Program-made: the position numbers and the translations under genes
Origin: Thermodesulfovibrionales bacterium
Lineage (GTDB): Bacteria > Nitrospirota > Thermodesulfovibrionia > Thermodesulfovibrionales > Dissulfurispiraceae
Length of the DNA: 64,000 nt
Assembly (NCBI GenBank): GCA_020062545.1
Contig: JAGUWD010000003.1
Location: 124,001 to 188,000, forward strand
Reading direction: 5' to 3'
The notes under the pieces: generated by a model
What the model saw: the letters and a program-made list of their open reading frames with translations, nothing else
Databases searched by the model: none
Told to the model about the DNA's origin: nothing
Part shown: positions 27,259 through 35,614 of the stretch, in pieces
Layout of the letters: the number at the start of each line of letters is the position of its first letter
Numbering within the stretch: position 1 is the stretch's first letter

Positions 27259-28500
27259 TCAAAACTCATATCTTAGTTGCAGATAAATATTGTCATTTTT
27301 ATCCAATTGCCCGAACTGGCTCCATCTCTCGCCTTCACCAAAGATGTTCCCTCCTACTGCTGCCCAGATGTGGTCGGAGAAGTTGTATTTGATTTCCGGA
27401 TTCAGCATGTAATCTCCATCCGATGGGCTGTAAAAAGAAAAAAAGGAAAGTCTCATGGTCTGGTGCATTAAAAACTGTGTCAGTCTTATAGTGGAAAGCT
27501 GATAAAATCTTTTGTCTATTGGAAGTCCTGCAGGATGATTTTTCTTGTATTCCGAATAGGCATGCATATATTCGCCATAATATTGAAGCCCTATTGTGAA
27601 GTCCTCCCACAACTGCCTCTGATACCCGACAAGAAATTTCGTCTGTGAATTCGGCGTTGTATAGTCTATTCCTTTCCTGTCCTGCCTTGAGTTATAATAG
27701 CCCGCCTCAAAACTCAAGACACCGTCAAATGCCCTCCCCTGAAGGCTTGCGCCGTAAACGGAGAGTTTAGGATAGTGAAAAGTTATCTTGGTAGTATTGT
27801 TTAAATCATCCGGTATCATGTAAGGCCTGCGATAAAAGCCTCGATAAAAATAGACGGACGCATCAAAACCGGCTATGTCCCTATAAGCCCTTAATGCTAA
27901 TTCCGTATTTTCAAGATTCGTTGCAGGGTCTTTCTCCTCCCTGGTGGTTACATTCGGCATAGGGTCGAACATGTAAAACCTTCTTGAATCAGTATAATTA
28001 TTAGGTTCGAAAACCGGTATAGCGATAAATTCAAATGAAGCGAATTCAGGATACGCCCCTACCTTTACGCCGTCAATGCTTTTTTTCATGTATTCCAGCG
28101 GCCTTCCCGAAAAGAACGCCTCGTAATCCTTCGGGAACACGTCGTTTATAAATATCAAGTCGCCGACTCCCCATGTGATTATCTGCCTTCCTGCCCTCAA
28201 GTCCCATTTTTGAGCAGTATAATCTATATAGCCTTCCCTTAATTCCAAATTCCCCTTTTCATCGTTGTGATCAAAGGATGCATCAGTCTTTATAAACAAA
28301 CGGAACGGATCTTTAGCTCCATCAAGTTTTAATTGAAACCTTTCCTCTGCCCATTTGAAATCACCTCCATCAGGATTTGTTCTTGTGCTGAAGGAATAAT
28401 TCCCCTGAAAAAGCCATGAAGCGATATATCGGCTCCAAAAGCAGTCCCCGGCAGAAGCGATATCAGCGCAATGCAAACTATAATCCAAAGCCAGAGATAA
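27259..28500 (-). pseudogene. DUF1302-like outer-membrane protein, frameshifted and invaded at its 5' end
   Basis: The body (about 390 residues from GNYSFSTRTNPDGGDFKWAE to a terminal YLQLRYEF) is a beta-barrel-like outer-membrane protein with many aromatic strand segments and a C-terminal Phe, of the DUF1302 type. The signal peptide and mature start (LWLWIIVCIALISLLPGTAF, then GADISLHGFF) lie in another frame. Adding one T to the T5 run at 28408-28412 restores HGFFQGNYSF. The native start codon is missing, replaced by a ~177-bp repeat whose right end reads into the gene. It may be a pseudogene, an assembly error or a slippage-corrected gene. Neighbours (LolA-like protein, MMPL exporter) suggest an envelope export set. 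Confidence 0.65.
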
Positions 28501-28671
28501 GGATATGTCTCTGAAGTGAATAGCAATGTTTTGGTAACAGTTCTTTGCGAAGTGAAGCGTAAAGCAGCCGCAAGTGTCTGAACCCGTAGGGTGAGTTTTG
28601 CGGCTGTAGCGTAACAAGCATTTAGAACTGTCAAAACGAAGCTCCTGAACGGAAGAGACATATCCTTATCT
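28495..28671 (+). mobile_element. MITE-like element, copy 1
   Basis: Perfect 18-bp terminal inverted repeats: AGATAAGGATATGTCTCT (28495-28512) and its complement at 28654-28671. Inside are a second dyad (GTTTTGGTAACAGTTCT against AGAACTGTCAAAAC) and CAGCCGCAA/TTTGCGGCTG. It shares long identical blocks with copy 2 at 43.3 kb. No transposase is encoded. It sits at the start of the DUF1302-like gene. Confidence 0.75.
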
Positions 28672-28676
28672 TCATA

Positions 28677-29465
28677 TTATTCAACCCATTTCTTTGGAGG
28701 CTGTTTCAGAAATCGCTCTGAAAATAGGCTGTCCTCGATGCCGATGTTATAATCCGATTTTATGTATGCAACCTCTGTCCTGTGTCCGCTCTGGAGGTTT
28801 TTCATTGCCCTCTTTGTGACAGTAGGGAATCCTTTTATATTCTTTATTTCATCGGCGCTGAAGATTTTGTAAAGCTCGCCTTTCCTGTCATAGTATTCTT
28901 CTTTCGAAGGCAGGAAGTTTGTCTTATCAATCCATGAAAGTTTATAGCTGTAGTCCACATCTGCCGCCTTTGGAGTGCTCTTTATTACATAGCAGTCCTT
29001 CCCTCCAAGTTTTTCTTCTTTTACTATTGCATGGGTATCATCGTGGATATCCCTTCCGGAAACATCCTCATAGGTGAAATCGGAGCCGACAAAGCTCGAT
29101 GCCTTATCCTGCGCCGCGATTCTTCTTACCATGTTTATCGCAGGCACAAAGAGCCATCTGTCATCGTCTTTTGCGGGATATTTATAAACCATGAACGTCA
29201 TGTCCTTGACATCGGCGGGCTGAAAGAAATACATGAAGAACTTCTGGTCGCCGCCCGGCTCTCCATAATTTTTTCTTAGCATCGTAAGCTCCCTTATCCG
29301 CTCCGCACCGCCTTTGCTTATAAGCTTCATTATCACCCTTGCCTTGAAGTCTTTTCCCTGATAGAGAAACGCAGCCTGCGATTTTTTCATCACATCCTCG
29401 GCGCTTATCGCGAGCGCTTCTACAGGCAGAAGCACTATCACCAAAAACATAAGATACCGTATCAT
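28677..29465 (-). CDS. LolA-like outer-membrane lipoprotein-sorting protein
   Basis: 262 residues with a signal peptide (MFLVIVLLPVEALA). The fold pattern of COG2834 proteins is visible: FKARVIMKLISKGGAERIRE, KFFMYFFQPADVKDMTFMVY, SSFVGSDFTYEDVSGRDIHD and LSWIDKTNFLPSKEEYYDRK. Such proteins bind a lipid or hydrophobic ligand in a half-barrel and typically partner MMPL/RND exporters. Its start overlaps the RND stop by 4 nt. It ends 5 bp from the mobile element. Confidence 0.85.
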   Translation of the reverse strand: MIRYLMFLVIVLLPVEALAISAEDVMKKSQAAFLYQGKDFKARVIMKLISKGGAERIRELTMLRKNYGEPGGDQKFFMYFFQPADVKDMTFMVYKYPAKDDDRWLFVPAINMVRRIAAQDKASSFVGSDFTYEDVSGRDIHDDTHAIVKEEKLGGKDCYVIKSTPKAADVDYSYKLSWIDKTNFLPSKEEYYDRKGELYKIFSADEIKNIKGFPTVTKRAMKNLQSGHRTEVAYIKSDYNIGIEDSLFSERFLKQPPKKWVE

Positions 29466-31765
29466 CTTGGTCCTCCTTTAAACAGCCAGCCCCGCATTAA
29501 CACTATCAGCGCCGGCAGATATACTATTGTCATTATCGCGCTCAGGAGCATCATACTCACGATGAATGCGCCTACCGTTATATATGGCGTGAGCGGCGCG
29601 AGCATCATCACAGAAAAGGCGGCTGCGAAAAGCACTGCGTTACGCATAATGCCTTTGCCCGGTCTTGCGGCTGTCCACAAAAGTGCATCGGTTAATGAAT
29701 CCTTGCTTTCGCCGAGCCTCTGTTTAAGCCTGCTTACAAAGTGAATGGCAAAATCCACAGCCATGCCGAGACTGAGGCATGAAAGCACGGAGATAGGCAT
29801 GTCAAATCTCTTTCCGGAAAATCCGATAACGCCGTAAATAAGAAGTACTGTGAATATCAGCGGCACGTAACTCACCACCGCCCATTTAAACGAACGGAAA
29901 TTAAAGACGAGTATCACGAATACCACAACGAGCGCGAGGACAAAACCCTTAACCATGTCCCATAGGACTTCGTGGTTCCACACGAGATTGAAATACGCGA
30001 TACCCGCGGGCTTGAGTTTTAGAGGCAAGGGATTTTGCTTTTTGTATTCATCAGCAGCCTTTATGACTTCTTTCATCGCCCCTGCGTCCCATGTCTTAAG
30101 CTGCACCCAGATGTTCGCCTTCTTGAACGAAGGGTCAACTACATTATCCAGATCGGAAGGTTTAGCAGACATGCTGAAGAGGAATAGATACTGGCCTACG
30201 GCTTCCTTTGTATCGGGAACGGTATCGTATTTCGGGTCGTCGTCGTGCAAGACACGATTAATCCTCTTAACATAATCCGCTACCGAGAATGTCTTTCCAA
30301 CCATAGGCAGTTTTTCAAGATGCCTCTGGATCCCCTCTATATAACGCATGGCCTCCGGAGTCTTGATATATTCATTGTTGCTTTCGGAGATAGCCACAAC
30401 ATAACCGAGAGATGTGCCTCCGAGGGCATTGTTTATTTCCCTATCCGCAACCCGCACCTCATTGCTCTTTTTAAACCACTCCACCAAATTATTATTCACC
30501 ACTATCTTTGATATGCCGATAATGGATATCACGAAAAGAATAAGACCTATTACGACCGTGGTCCCGGCCTTGTGAGTTCCCGCTCCGGCAAGCGTTCTGA
30601 GTAATTTAGATCCGCTGCCTGCGGTAATATCCTCTCCCTGCGACGCCCTATCCAGATGGGATTCTTTTACGAACATAAACATAGCCGGAATAAAACTGAA
30701 GCTTAAAATCCTCAGCGCCACAGTGCCGAAGGCGACAAGCCCGCCGAAGACCTTGACCGGAATGATGCTCATGAATAAAAGCACCCCGAAACCAGCGGCT
30801 GTCGCAAGCGCGGTGTAGCGCACCGGACGGCCTACGGCATGCATGGTTTCTATAATGGCGACCTTCTTATTCCTTTTTTCTTTATAGCAAAAATAGAATT
30901 CGTTAAAGATATGCATGCTGTCCGTTGCAATAGCCATCAGAAATACAGGCGCCATCGAACTCATAATATGGATAGGGAAACCGAGGGCTATTAAGAGCCC
31001 CATGCTCCAGACGATGCTCATCATGGCGTCCATCATCAGGGTGACGGATAAAAACAGATCTTTGAACATGAGATACCTGACAAAAAGCATCACCATTCCC
31101 GCAATAGGCGCAAAGACCGCCATAAGCTTGAACATCTCCGCGCCGAATGTGTCCCTCGCTACAGGGTCGCCCGCTACGTAATATTTCTCGTCGCCTTTTT
31201 CGTTCTTTAATATCTCCCGTATTTTGTCGGCTATTTCCTTACCGTTTGCCCCTTTTTCGAGAGGGACATATATGGCGGTGGTCTTTCCGTCCTTTGAAAT
31301 AATGCGGTTAAGAAAGAGGGGGTTATCGAAAAGGTCTTTCCGAAATTTCTTTAATTCAGTATCGATCTTCGGAATATTGGTCATGAGAGGGGCCACCTTT
31401 AAAGTTCCAGCTTCTGCTGTCACATTTGTAATGGTGGGAAAGCTGTTCACATCCCGCGAGGCGACTCCTTTTATTCTTACGATATCATCGGTTATTTTCT
31501 TGATCTTATTGAGGGTCTCTGTGTTGACGACGCCGTTTTCGTTTTTAATCCCTACCACTATCATGTCTTCGTACAGCCCGAAGGTGCTGTCCACCTCGTC
31601 ATTCCATACCCTGACATCGGACGTAGCCGGAAGCATGTGCTTGGGGTTGGTGTCTGTCTTCATCTTCGGGAATTGGGTCATGAATAGAAGCGTAACAATG
31701 ACCGACAGGATCACGACTAATTTAGGATGCTCAACGGAAAATTCAACAAGCGAAAACTTTTTCAT
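29462..31765 (-). CDS. MMPL/RND-family exporter (HpnN-like)
   Basis: 767 residues from the ATG at 31765, chosen for GGAGAG 6 nt upstream; an earlier Met at 31792 lacks a site. Two RND halves, each with one plus five helices: PKLVVILSVIVTLLFMTQFP, periplasmic loop, then a GLLIALGFPIHIMSSMAPVF cluster, repeated with SCLSLGMAVDFAIHFVSRLK. An MMPL protein of this size exports lipids, hopanoids or similar hydrophobic compounds. It forms an operon with the LolA-like and outer-membrane genes. Confidence 0.88.
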   Translation of the reverse strand: MKKFSLVEFSVEHPKLVVILSVIVTLLFMTQFPKMKTDTNPKHMLPATSDVRVWNDEVDSTFGLYEDMIVVGIKNENGVVNTETLNKIKKITDDIVRIKGVASRDVNSFPTITNVTAEAGTLKVAPLMTNIPKIDTELKKFRKDLFDNPLFLNRIISKDGKTTAIYVPLEKGANGKEIADKIREILKNEKGDEKYYVAGDPVARDTFGAEMFKLMAVFAPIAGMVMLFVRYLMFKDLFLSVTLMMDAMMSIVWSMGLLIALGFPIHIMSSMAPVFLMAIATDSMHIFNEFYFCYKEKRNKKVAIIETMHAVGRPVRYTALATAAGFGVLLFMSIIPVKVFGGLVAFGTVALRILSFSFIPAMFMFVKESHLDRASQGEDITAGSGSKLLRTLAGAGTHKAGTTVVIGLILFVISIIGISKIVVNNNLVEWFKKSNEVRVADREINNALGGTSLGYVVAISESNNEYIKTPEAMRYIEGIQRHLEKLPMVGKTFSVADYVKRINRVLHDDDPKYDTVPDTKEAVGQYLFLFSMSAKPSDLDNVVDPSFKKANIWVQLKTWDAGAMKEVIKAADEYKKQNPLPLKLKPAGIAYFNLVWNHEVLWDMVKGFVLALVVVFVILVFNFRSFKWAVVSYVPLIFTVLLIYGVIGFSGKRFDMPISVLSCLSLGMAVDFAIHFVSRLKQRLGESKDSLTDALLWTAARPGKGIMRNAVLFAAAFSVMMLAPLTPYITVGAFIVSMMLLSAIMTIVYLPALIVLMRGWLFKGGPR

Positions 31766-31827
31766 AAACTGCTCTCCATTATATTCTTGCATTCAAATAT
31801 TTGCATGTTTTATTAAACTAAAACTGA

Positions 31828-33015
31828 TTAAGGTAGATTCGTTAATCCGTTTCGCATTTTCCAGAGAAAATACCTCTCGAATGCCATCTTGAGCCATTTA
31901 TAATGTATGCCTCCTTTAATCATCGCTTCCTGCCTTGGTGGAAGAACAGGATACGCCTTCATAAACGCTGCGGTGTCACCCATGTCCATAAGACAGACAA
32001 CGGACAATTCTTCCGCTGAAGGCAAAGGCTCGTTTCTTATTTCCGCTGTAATCGTTGCCGCCGCTGTCTTTGCCATTGTTATAGTCATGTAACCTGTCTT
32101 TGGCACTCCTGTTGGCACAGGTGTCGGCTCAGGAGGAGCAATAGCCATTGCAACGCCGATAGTGAAGATATTTTTATATTTTGTGTGTCTGTAATTTTTA
32201 TCCACAGGTATGAAGCCCCTCGGATTTCCCAATGGCGCAACAGCAGGGACACCCTTGAATGGCGGCGCTATCATTGCAAGCTTAAATGGCAGTTTTGTCC
32301 CGTCTTTAAGCCTTAACTCTGACGGCACAACCTCTTCAATGGCCTGATTTGCGAGATATTTAATATCTCTTTTTGCAAACTCATCCTTAACGAATCTCTT
32401 TGAATTGCCAAGTCCTCCAATGCCGAAATGGCCCACATACGGCTCTGATGTCAGATAAAATATCGGCACCTTATGCCTCATTTTCATCCTTCTCAGTTCT
32501 GTATCCATCTCAAATGCAAGTTCATACGAAGGCCCGAAGCAGCTCACTCCCTGGGCAGAGCCTAAGATTATGGGCCCTGGTTCTTCGAGGATTTTCTTCC
32601 ACGAGAGATTGGTTTTCACAGCATGGTCGAGGGTAAAGGTGCAGTCTGTGTATCCCTTATCAGGACCGAGACCAGGTATTTCATCGAACGAAAGATGGGG
32701 GCCTGTCGATATTATGAGATAGTTGTATGGAATCTCTTTTGTAGCTGTAAATACCTTTGATGCATCAGGGTCAACCTGTTTCGCAGCCTCATGAATAAAA
32801 TCTATGCCTTTTGGTTTCAATATCTCCGAAACCTTCAGGGTTATATCATCAGGCCTTCTATGTCCCATTATCAGCCACGGTAAAGAAGGGAGGAAGACAA
32901 ACCTGTCGTCATCGCTTACTACAATTACCTCCGCTTCTTTTCCCAAAAGCCTTTTTAATTCAAAGGCAGCGGTAAGTCCGCCGAAAGAGCCGCCGAGTAT
33001 TACTACCTTTTGCAT
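31828..33015 (-). CDS. Sulfide:quinone oxidoreductase-type flavoprotein
   Basis: 395 residues. An FAD-binding GxGxxG-like VVILGGSFGGLTAAFELKR is followed by a second dinucleotide fold. Three Cys sit where SQR enzymes carry their catalytic set: Cys125 (TDCTF), Cys159 (GVSCFG) and Cys341 (SVVCLMD), close to the canonical 128/160/356. The C-terminus (KWLKMAFERYFLWKMRNG) is an amphipathic membrane-association helix. It would oxidise sulfide at the membrane and pass electrons to quinone. It is the last gene of the ArsR-DsrE operon. A related flavocytochrome or NDH-2-like enzyme is the alternative. Confidence 0.85.
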   Translation of the reverse strand: MQKVVILGGSFGGLTAAFELKRLLGKEAEVIVVSDDDRFVFLPSLPWLIMGHRRPDDITLKVSEILKPKGIDFIHEAAKQVDPDASKVFTATKEIPYNYLIISTGPHLSFDEIPGLGPDKGYTDCTFTLDHAVKTNLSWKKILEEPGPIILGSAQGVSCFGPSYELAFEMDTELRRMKMRHKVPIFYLTSEPYVGHFGIGGLGNSKRFVKDEFAKRDIKYLANQAIEEVVPSELRLKDGTKLPFKLAMIAPPFKGVPAVAPLGNPRGFIPVDKNYRHTKYKNIFTIGVAMAIAPPEPTPVPTGVPKTGYMTITMAKTAAATITAEIRNEPLPSAEELSVVCLMDMGDTAAFMKAYPVLPPRQEAMIKGGIHYKWLKMAFERYFLWKMRNGLTNLP

Positions 33016-33017
33016 CG

Positions 33018-33299
33018 TTAAAACACACCCACTGTTTTATTCTCTTTTATCATGATATCTACAAGCTCTTCGTAATTTATTTCCTTCACTCCCTTTTCCA
33101 TATCCGCCGAAGGTATGCCCCTCAACCTCGCGTCATCGCCGAGCACGAATGCTGTTCCGCAGAAGCCTTCAAGCCTGTCTTTCTGTGAAAAGTAAACAGC
33201 ATTCTGCAAAAGACAAATATCAGCCGCCATATCCCTTGCGAGTTTTATTCCCCTTTTACCCTCCGGAGTATCCGGCGCACTTTTTATAATTACAAGCAT
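33018..33299 (-). CDS. DsrH/TusB-like sulfur-relay protein
   Basis: 93 residues. LVIIKSAPDTPEGKRGIKLA and DICLLQNAVYFSQKDRLEGF match the DsrE superfamily, of the DsrH/TusB kind by position and by the LLQNAV segment. A single Cys (LEGFCGTAF) might carry sulfur. The stop is 2 nt from the SQR start, and the DsrF-like gene is 10 nt upstream. Confidence 0.78.
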   Translation of the reverse strand: MLVIIKSAPDTPEGKRGIKLARDMAADICLLQNAVYFSQKDRLEGFCGTAFVLGDDARLRGIPSADMEKGVKEINYEELVDIMIKENKTVGVF

Positions 33300-33309
33300 A
33301 AAAACCTCC

Positions 33310-33663
33310 CTAAAAAATCATGGTTGTATCCGATTCTTTTATAACTTCGGCAATCTCTGAGCCGTTGGCAATTATTACTCCCTCTATAATATCTCCACTC
33401 TCGATGTGGTGATCCTTCATCGATGCCTTATCCGCGTATACAAGAGCGCCCATATCTATGCAGTCTTTTATCCCTTCTTCGATGCTCGAATATTCCGTGC
33501 CTGACACGTTGTGACCTTTCCTTGCGGCAGCCACACCTCCGTCAAGGAGTATGAGTTTTACATCCATCTCGTTGGTCAAACCGCCGAGTGCATGGCGTAC
33601 AGCCTCGGATGCGTCAACCGAGCCGTAAGGCGGCCTCCTTAAAATTATGCATACGCTTCCCAT
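33310..33663 (-). CDS. DsrF/TusC-like sulfur-relay protein
   Basis: 117 residues. SVCIILRRPPYGSVDASEAVRHALG and VKLILLDGGVAAARKG are typical of DsrF/TusC proteins. AGGAGGT lies 5 nt before the ATG, overlapping the end of the Sec-containing DsrE gene. It is expected to form a hetero-hexamer-like complex with its neighbours. Confidence 0.85.
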   Translation of the reverse strand: MGSVCIILRRPPYGSVDASEAVRHALGGLTNEMDVKLILLDGGVAAARKGHNVSGTEYSSIEEGIKDCIDMGALVYADKASMKDHHIESGDIIEGVIIANGSEIAEVIKESDTTMIF

Positions 33664-33671
33664 AATACCTC

Positions 33672-34016
33672 CTACACGCCGAAATTCAGGAACACTGGCT
33701 TTGTTTTGATAACATTAAATAATCCCTTCAGGGAGCTCATCTCTCCTCCCTCAACTGAATCTTCGTCCGCAAGACCGCGGAGCTGCATGCAGCCTGTTCA
33801 TATGTCAACTTTGAGCCCCCTGCTCACAAGGTCTTCCAGTGCAGACAATGCCCGCGGAACCTGTCCTTTGACAATTGAGAAAACACCATCTCCAGACGCA
33901 ACAAGCCTCACCTTTTGTCCCTTCCTTAGTGCAGCATCTGCGAGCTTGAATATGGTGTGTGTGTTTTCAAAACTGTAAGGTGTTGTCGAAAGAAACATGA
34001 CAATTTCTTTTTGCAT
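33672..34016 (-). CDS. DsrE-family protein with selenocysteine
   Basis: One 114-residue protein read through TGA 33798-33800 (Sec73), ending at TAG 33672-33674. The N-terminal part (EIVMFLSTTPYSFENTHTIF, KVRLVASGDGVFS) is a DsrE fold. The TGA lies in GLKVDI-Sec-TGCMQLRGL, so it forms a Sec-x-x-Cys redox motif where DsrE proteins have their reactive Cys. The downstream 41 residues complete the fold and have no start of their own. DsrE-like selenoproteins have been reported from metagenomes. The gene starts 3 nt after arsR and leads the DsrF/DsrH/SQR genes. Confidence 0.88.
33766..33781 (-). promoter_or_regulatory. Candidate SECIS hairpin in the DsrE gene
   Basis: On the minus strand TCCGC pairs with GCGGA around GGTCTT. 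The loop begins 21 nt after the TGA and resembles the GGUCU loop of the E. coli fdhF SECIS. A perfect palindrome GCTGCATGCAGC lies between TGA and stem. Confidence 0.7.
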
Positions 34017-34019
34017 CTA

Positions 34020-34361
34020 TTACCTCCTTTTTTGCCCGGGATATTTCCCTTTTTTAGTTACAGGACAACATGCAGGAGCAGGCAATTCTTCATAATAATC
34101 TCTATTTAGAAGTTTGATGATGTCTGGAACAATCGGGTCTTTTAAAAAATAGCACCTGAGCCTTCCGTCAACATAGTAATCAATGACGCCGAATCTTCTT
34201 AAGAGAGACAGATGCTGGGACACATTGGGCTGGCTAATCTCAAGAAACTCCTCAAAATCACTTACGCACTTCACGCCTTTTGTAAGCTCCTCAAGTATCT
34301 TTATCCTCACCGGGTGGGCTACTACTTTTAAAAGCTCTATTCTTTTTCCTATTGAACGCAT
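34020..34361 (-). CDS. ArsR-family regulator of the sulfur operon
   Basis: 113 residues. KVVAHPVRIKILEELTKGVK and FLEISQPNVSQHLSLLRRFGV form the winged helix-turn-helix. Cys in VKCVSDF, LRCYF and a C-terminal PACCPVTKKGKY could sense persulfide, as known for SqrR/BigR-type ArsR proteins, although the exact Cys spacing is not proven here. GGAGG lies 10 nt before the ATG. It leads the DsrE-DsrF-DsrH-SQR operon and probably autoregulates it. Confidence 0.87.
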   Translation of the reverse strand: MRSIGKRIELLKVVAHPVRIKILEELTKGVKCVSDFEEFLEISQPNVSQHLSLLRRFGVIDYYVDGRLRCYFLKDPIVPDIIKLLNRDYYEELPAPACCPVTKKGKYPGQKRR

Positions 34362-34395
34362 CTACTTATTACCTCCAATTATATGCCTGAATAAA

Positions 34396-34424
34396 AATAT
34401 AATAATATTTGAATATATTGTCAA
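34396..34424 (-). promoter_or_regulatory. Promoter with putative operator for the sulfur operon
   Basis: Minus strand: TTGACA (34419-34424), 17-nt spacer, TATATT (34396-34401). The spacer holds an ATATT-AATAT type dyad, a likely ArsR-family binding site. Confidence 0.6.
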
Positions 34425-34709
34425 GGGGAAAATATTTTTACTATGAAAAAAGAGCTTATAAGCACAAGAAAGGCTGTGCCTTTTATTACCTCAATCCATC
34501 CTGTGGCCTTGAGTTTCAGCTTATAGAGCGTCAAGGAGAATATCGTATTATCGATGAGTGGCGGAGTATAATAGCCGGCATCCGAATTAAATAATAAGCA
34601 AATACGGCAAAGGCAATATAAAAAATCATCGAGACCCTCTGTGGAAATTCCTTGTATATTTGTATAATATTAATCAATTTTATCATTACTCACAAATGAG
34701 CCAAATCAT
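34425..34709 (+). other. Intergenic spacer, with tup promoter and possible gene remnant
   Basis: No complete gene is visible. A frame up to 34594 encodes a protein-like tail (GLEFQLIERQGEYRIIDEW) that could be the remnant of a lost gene. TATAAT at 34663-34668 is the likely -10 of tupA. I see no molybdenum/tungsten cofactor riboswitch. Confidence 0.4.
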
Positions 34710-35546
34710 ATGTTCAAGGGAGGCATTACGAAGTTCAGAGGAATTTTTCTATTAATGATTTTATCCTGTGTATTTTTCCCTTCAGCATCATCTGCCGAGA
34801 CCCGCATCCGCTGTGCATCAACAACGAGCACGCAGAATTCGGGATTATTCGATTACATCCTTCCAATATTTGAGAAAAAGGCAGGCATTAAAGTCGATGT
34901 AGTCGCTGTTGGCACAGGAGCCGCAATCGAGATAGGCAAAAGGGGAGATGCCGATGTGGTCTTTGTCCATGCAAAGGAGCAGGAATTAAAGGCTGTTCAG
35001 GAGGGATATTTCGTGAACCGCCATGATGTTATGTATAACGATTTCGTTATTATCGGTCCTGCCAATGATCCTTTGAAAATAAAAGCCATAAAGTCAGCAA
35101 CAGAGGCTTTCAAAAAGATTGCAGAGAGTAATTATCCATTTGTATCGAGGGGAGATAAATCAGGAACTCATACAAAGGAATTGTCTATATGGAAAAAATT
35201 AGTCATCGAGCCGGAAGGACATAAATGGTATCTTGAGGTCGGGCAGGGAATGGAAAAGACACAGAGGATTGCCAATGAAAAACGTGCATACACACTTACG
35301 GACAGAGGCACATGGCTTGCGACAAAGGATAAAGACAGGCTTGAAATGATAATTGTCCTTGAGGGCGACCCCATATTATTCAATCAGTATGGTGTTATGG
35401 CAGTAAATCCTCAGAAGCATAAGCATGTAAAATACAAAGAGGCTATGGAGTTCATAAACTGGCTTATATCAAAGGAGGGACAACATACCATTGCGTCATT
35501 TAAGGATAAAGATAGAAATCAGTTGTTTATTCCTAATGCAAAATAA
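34710..35546 (+). CDS. tupA: Tungstate ABC transporter, substrate-binding protein
   Basis: 278 residues with a signal peptide (GIFLLMILSCVFFPSASSA). The mature protein opens IRCASTTSTQNSGLFDYILP; the TTST element is the oxyanion-binding hallmark of TupA. SRGDKSGTHTKE is the second binding segment. It binds tungstate in the periplasm and delivers it to TupB/TupC, whose genes follow in order. Tungsten or molybdenum would supply formate dehydrogenase-type enzymes. Confidence 0.92.
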   Translation: MFKGGITKFRGIFLLMILSCVFFPSASSAETRIRCASTTSTQNSGLFDYILPIFEKKAGIKVDVVAVGTGAAIEIGKRGDADVVFVHAKEQELKAVQEGYFVNRHDVMYNDFVIIGPANDPLKIKAIKSATEAFKKIAESNYPFVSRGDKSGTHTKELSIWKKLVIEPEGHKWYLEVGQGMEKTQRIANEKRAYTLTDRGTWLATKDKDRLEMIIVLEGDPILFNQYGVMAVNPQKHKHVKYKEAMEFINWLISKEGQHTIASFKDKDRNQLFIPNAK

Positions 35547-35614
35547 AAGGAAGTATCGAACCCAGAAATTTTGCTTCAAGCCAGCCTTACCCTTCTGCGA
35601 TACATGAGATTGTT

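Noticed and set aside
28329-28661. Independent 110-aa gene on the minus strand
   Set aside because: It consists of mobile-element sequence plus the signal peptide of the frameshifted outer-membrane gene.
34425-34709. Molybdenum/tungsten cofactor riboswitch before tupA
   Set aside because: I could not find the conserved helices or sequence blocks; only a promoter-like TATAAT is visible.
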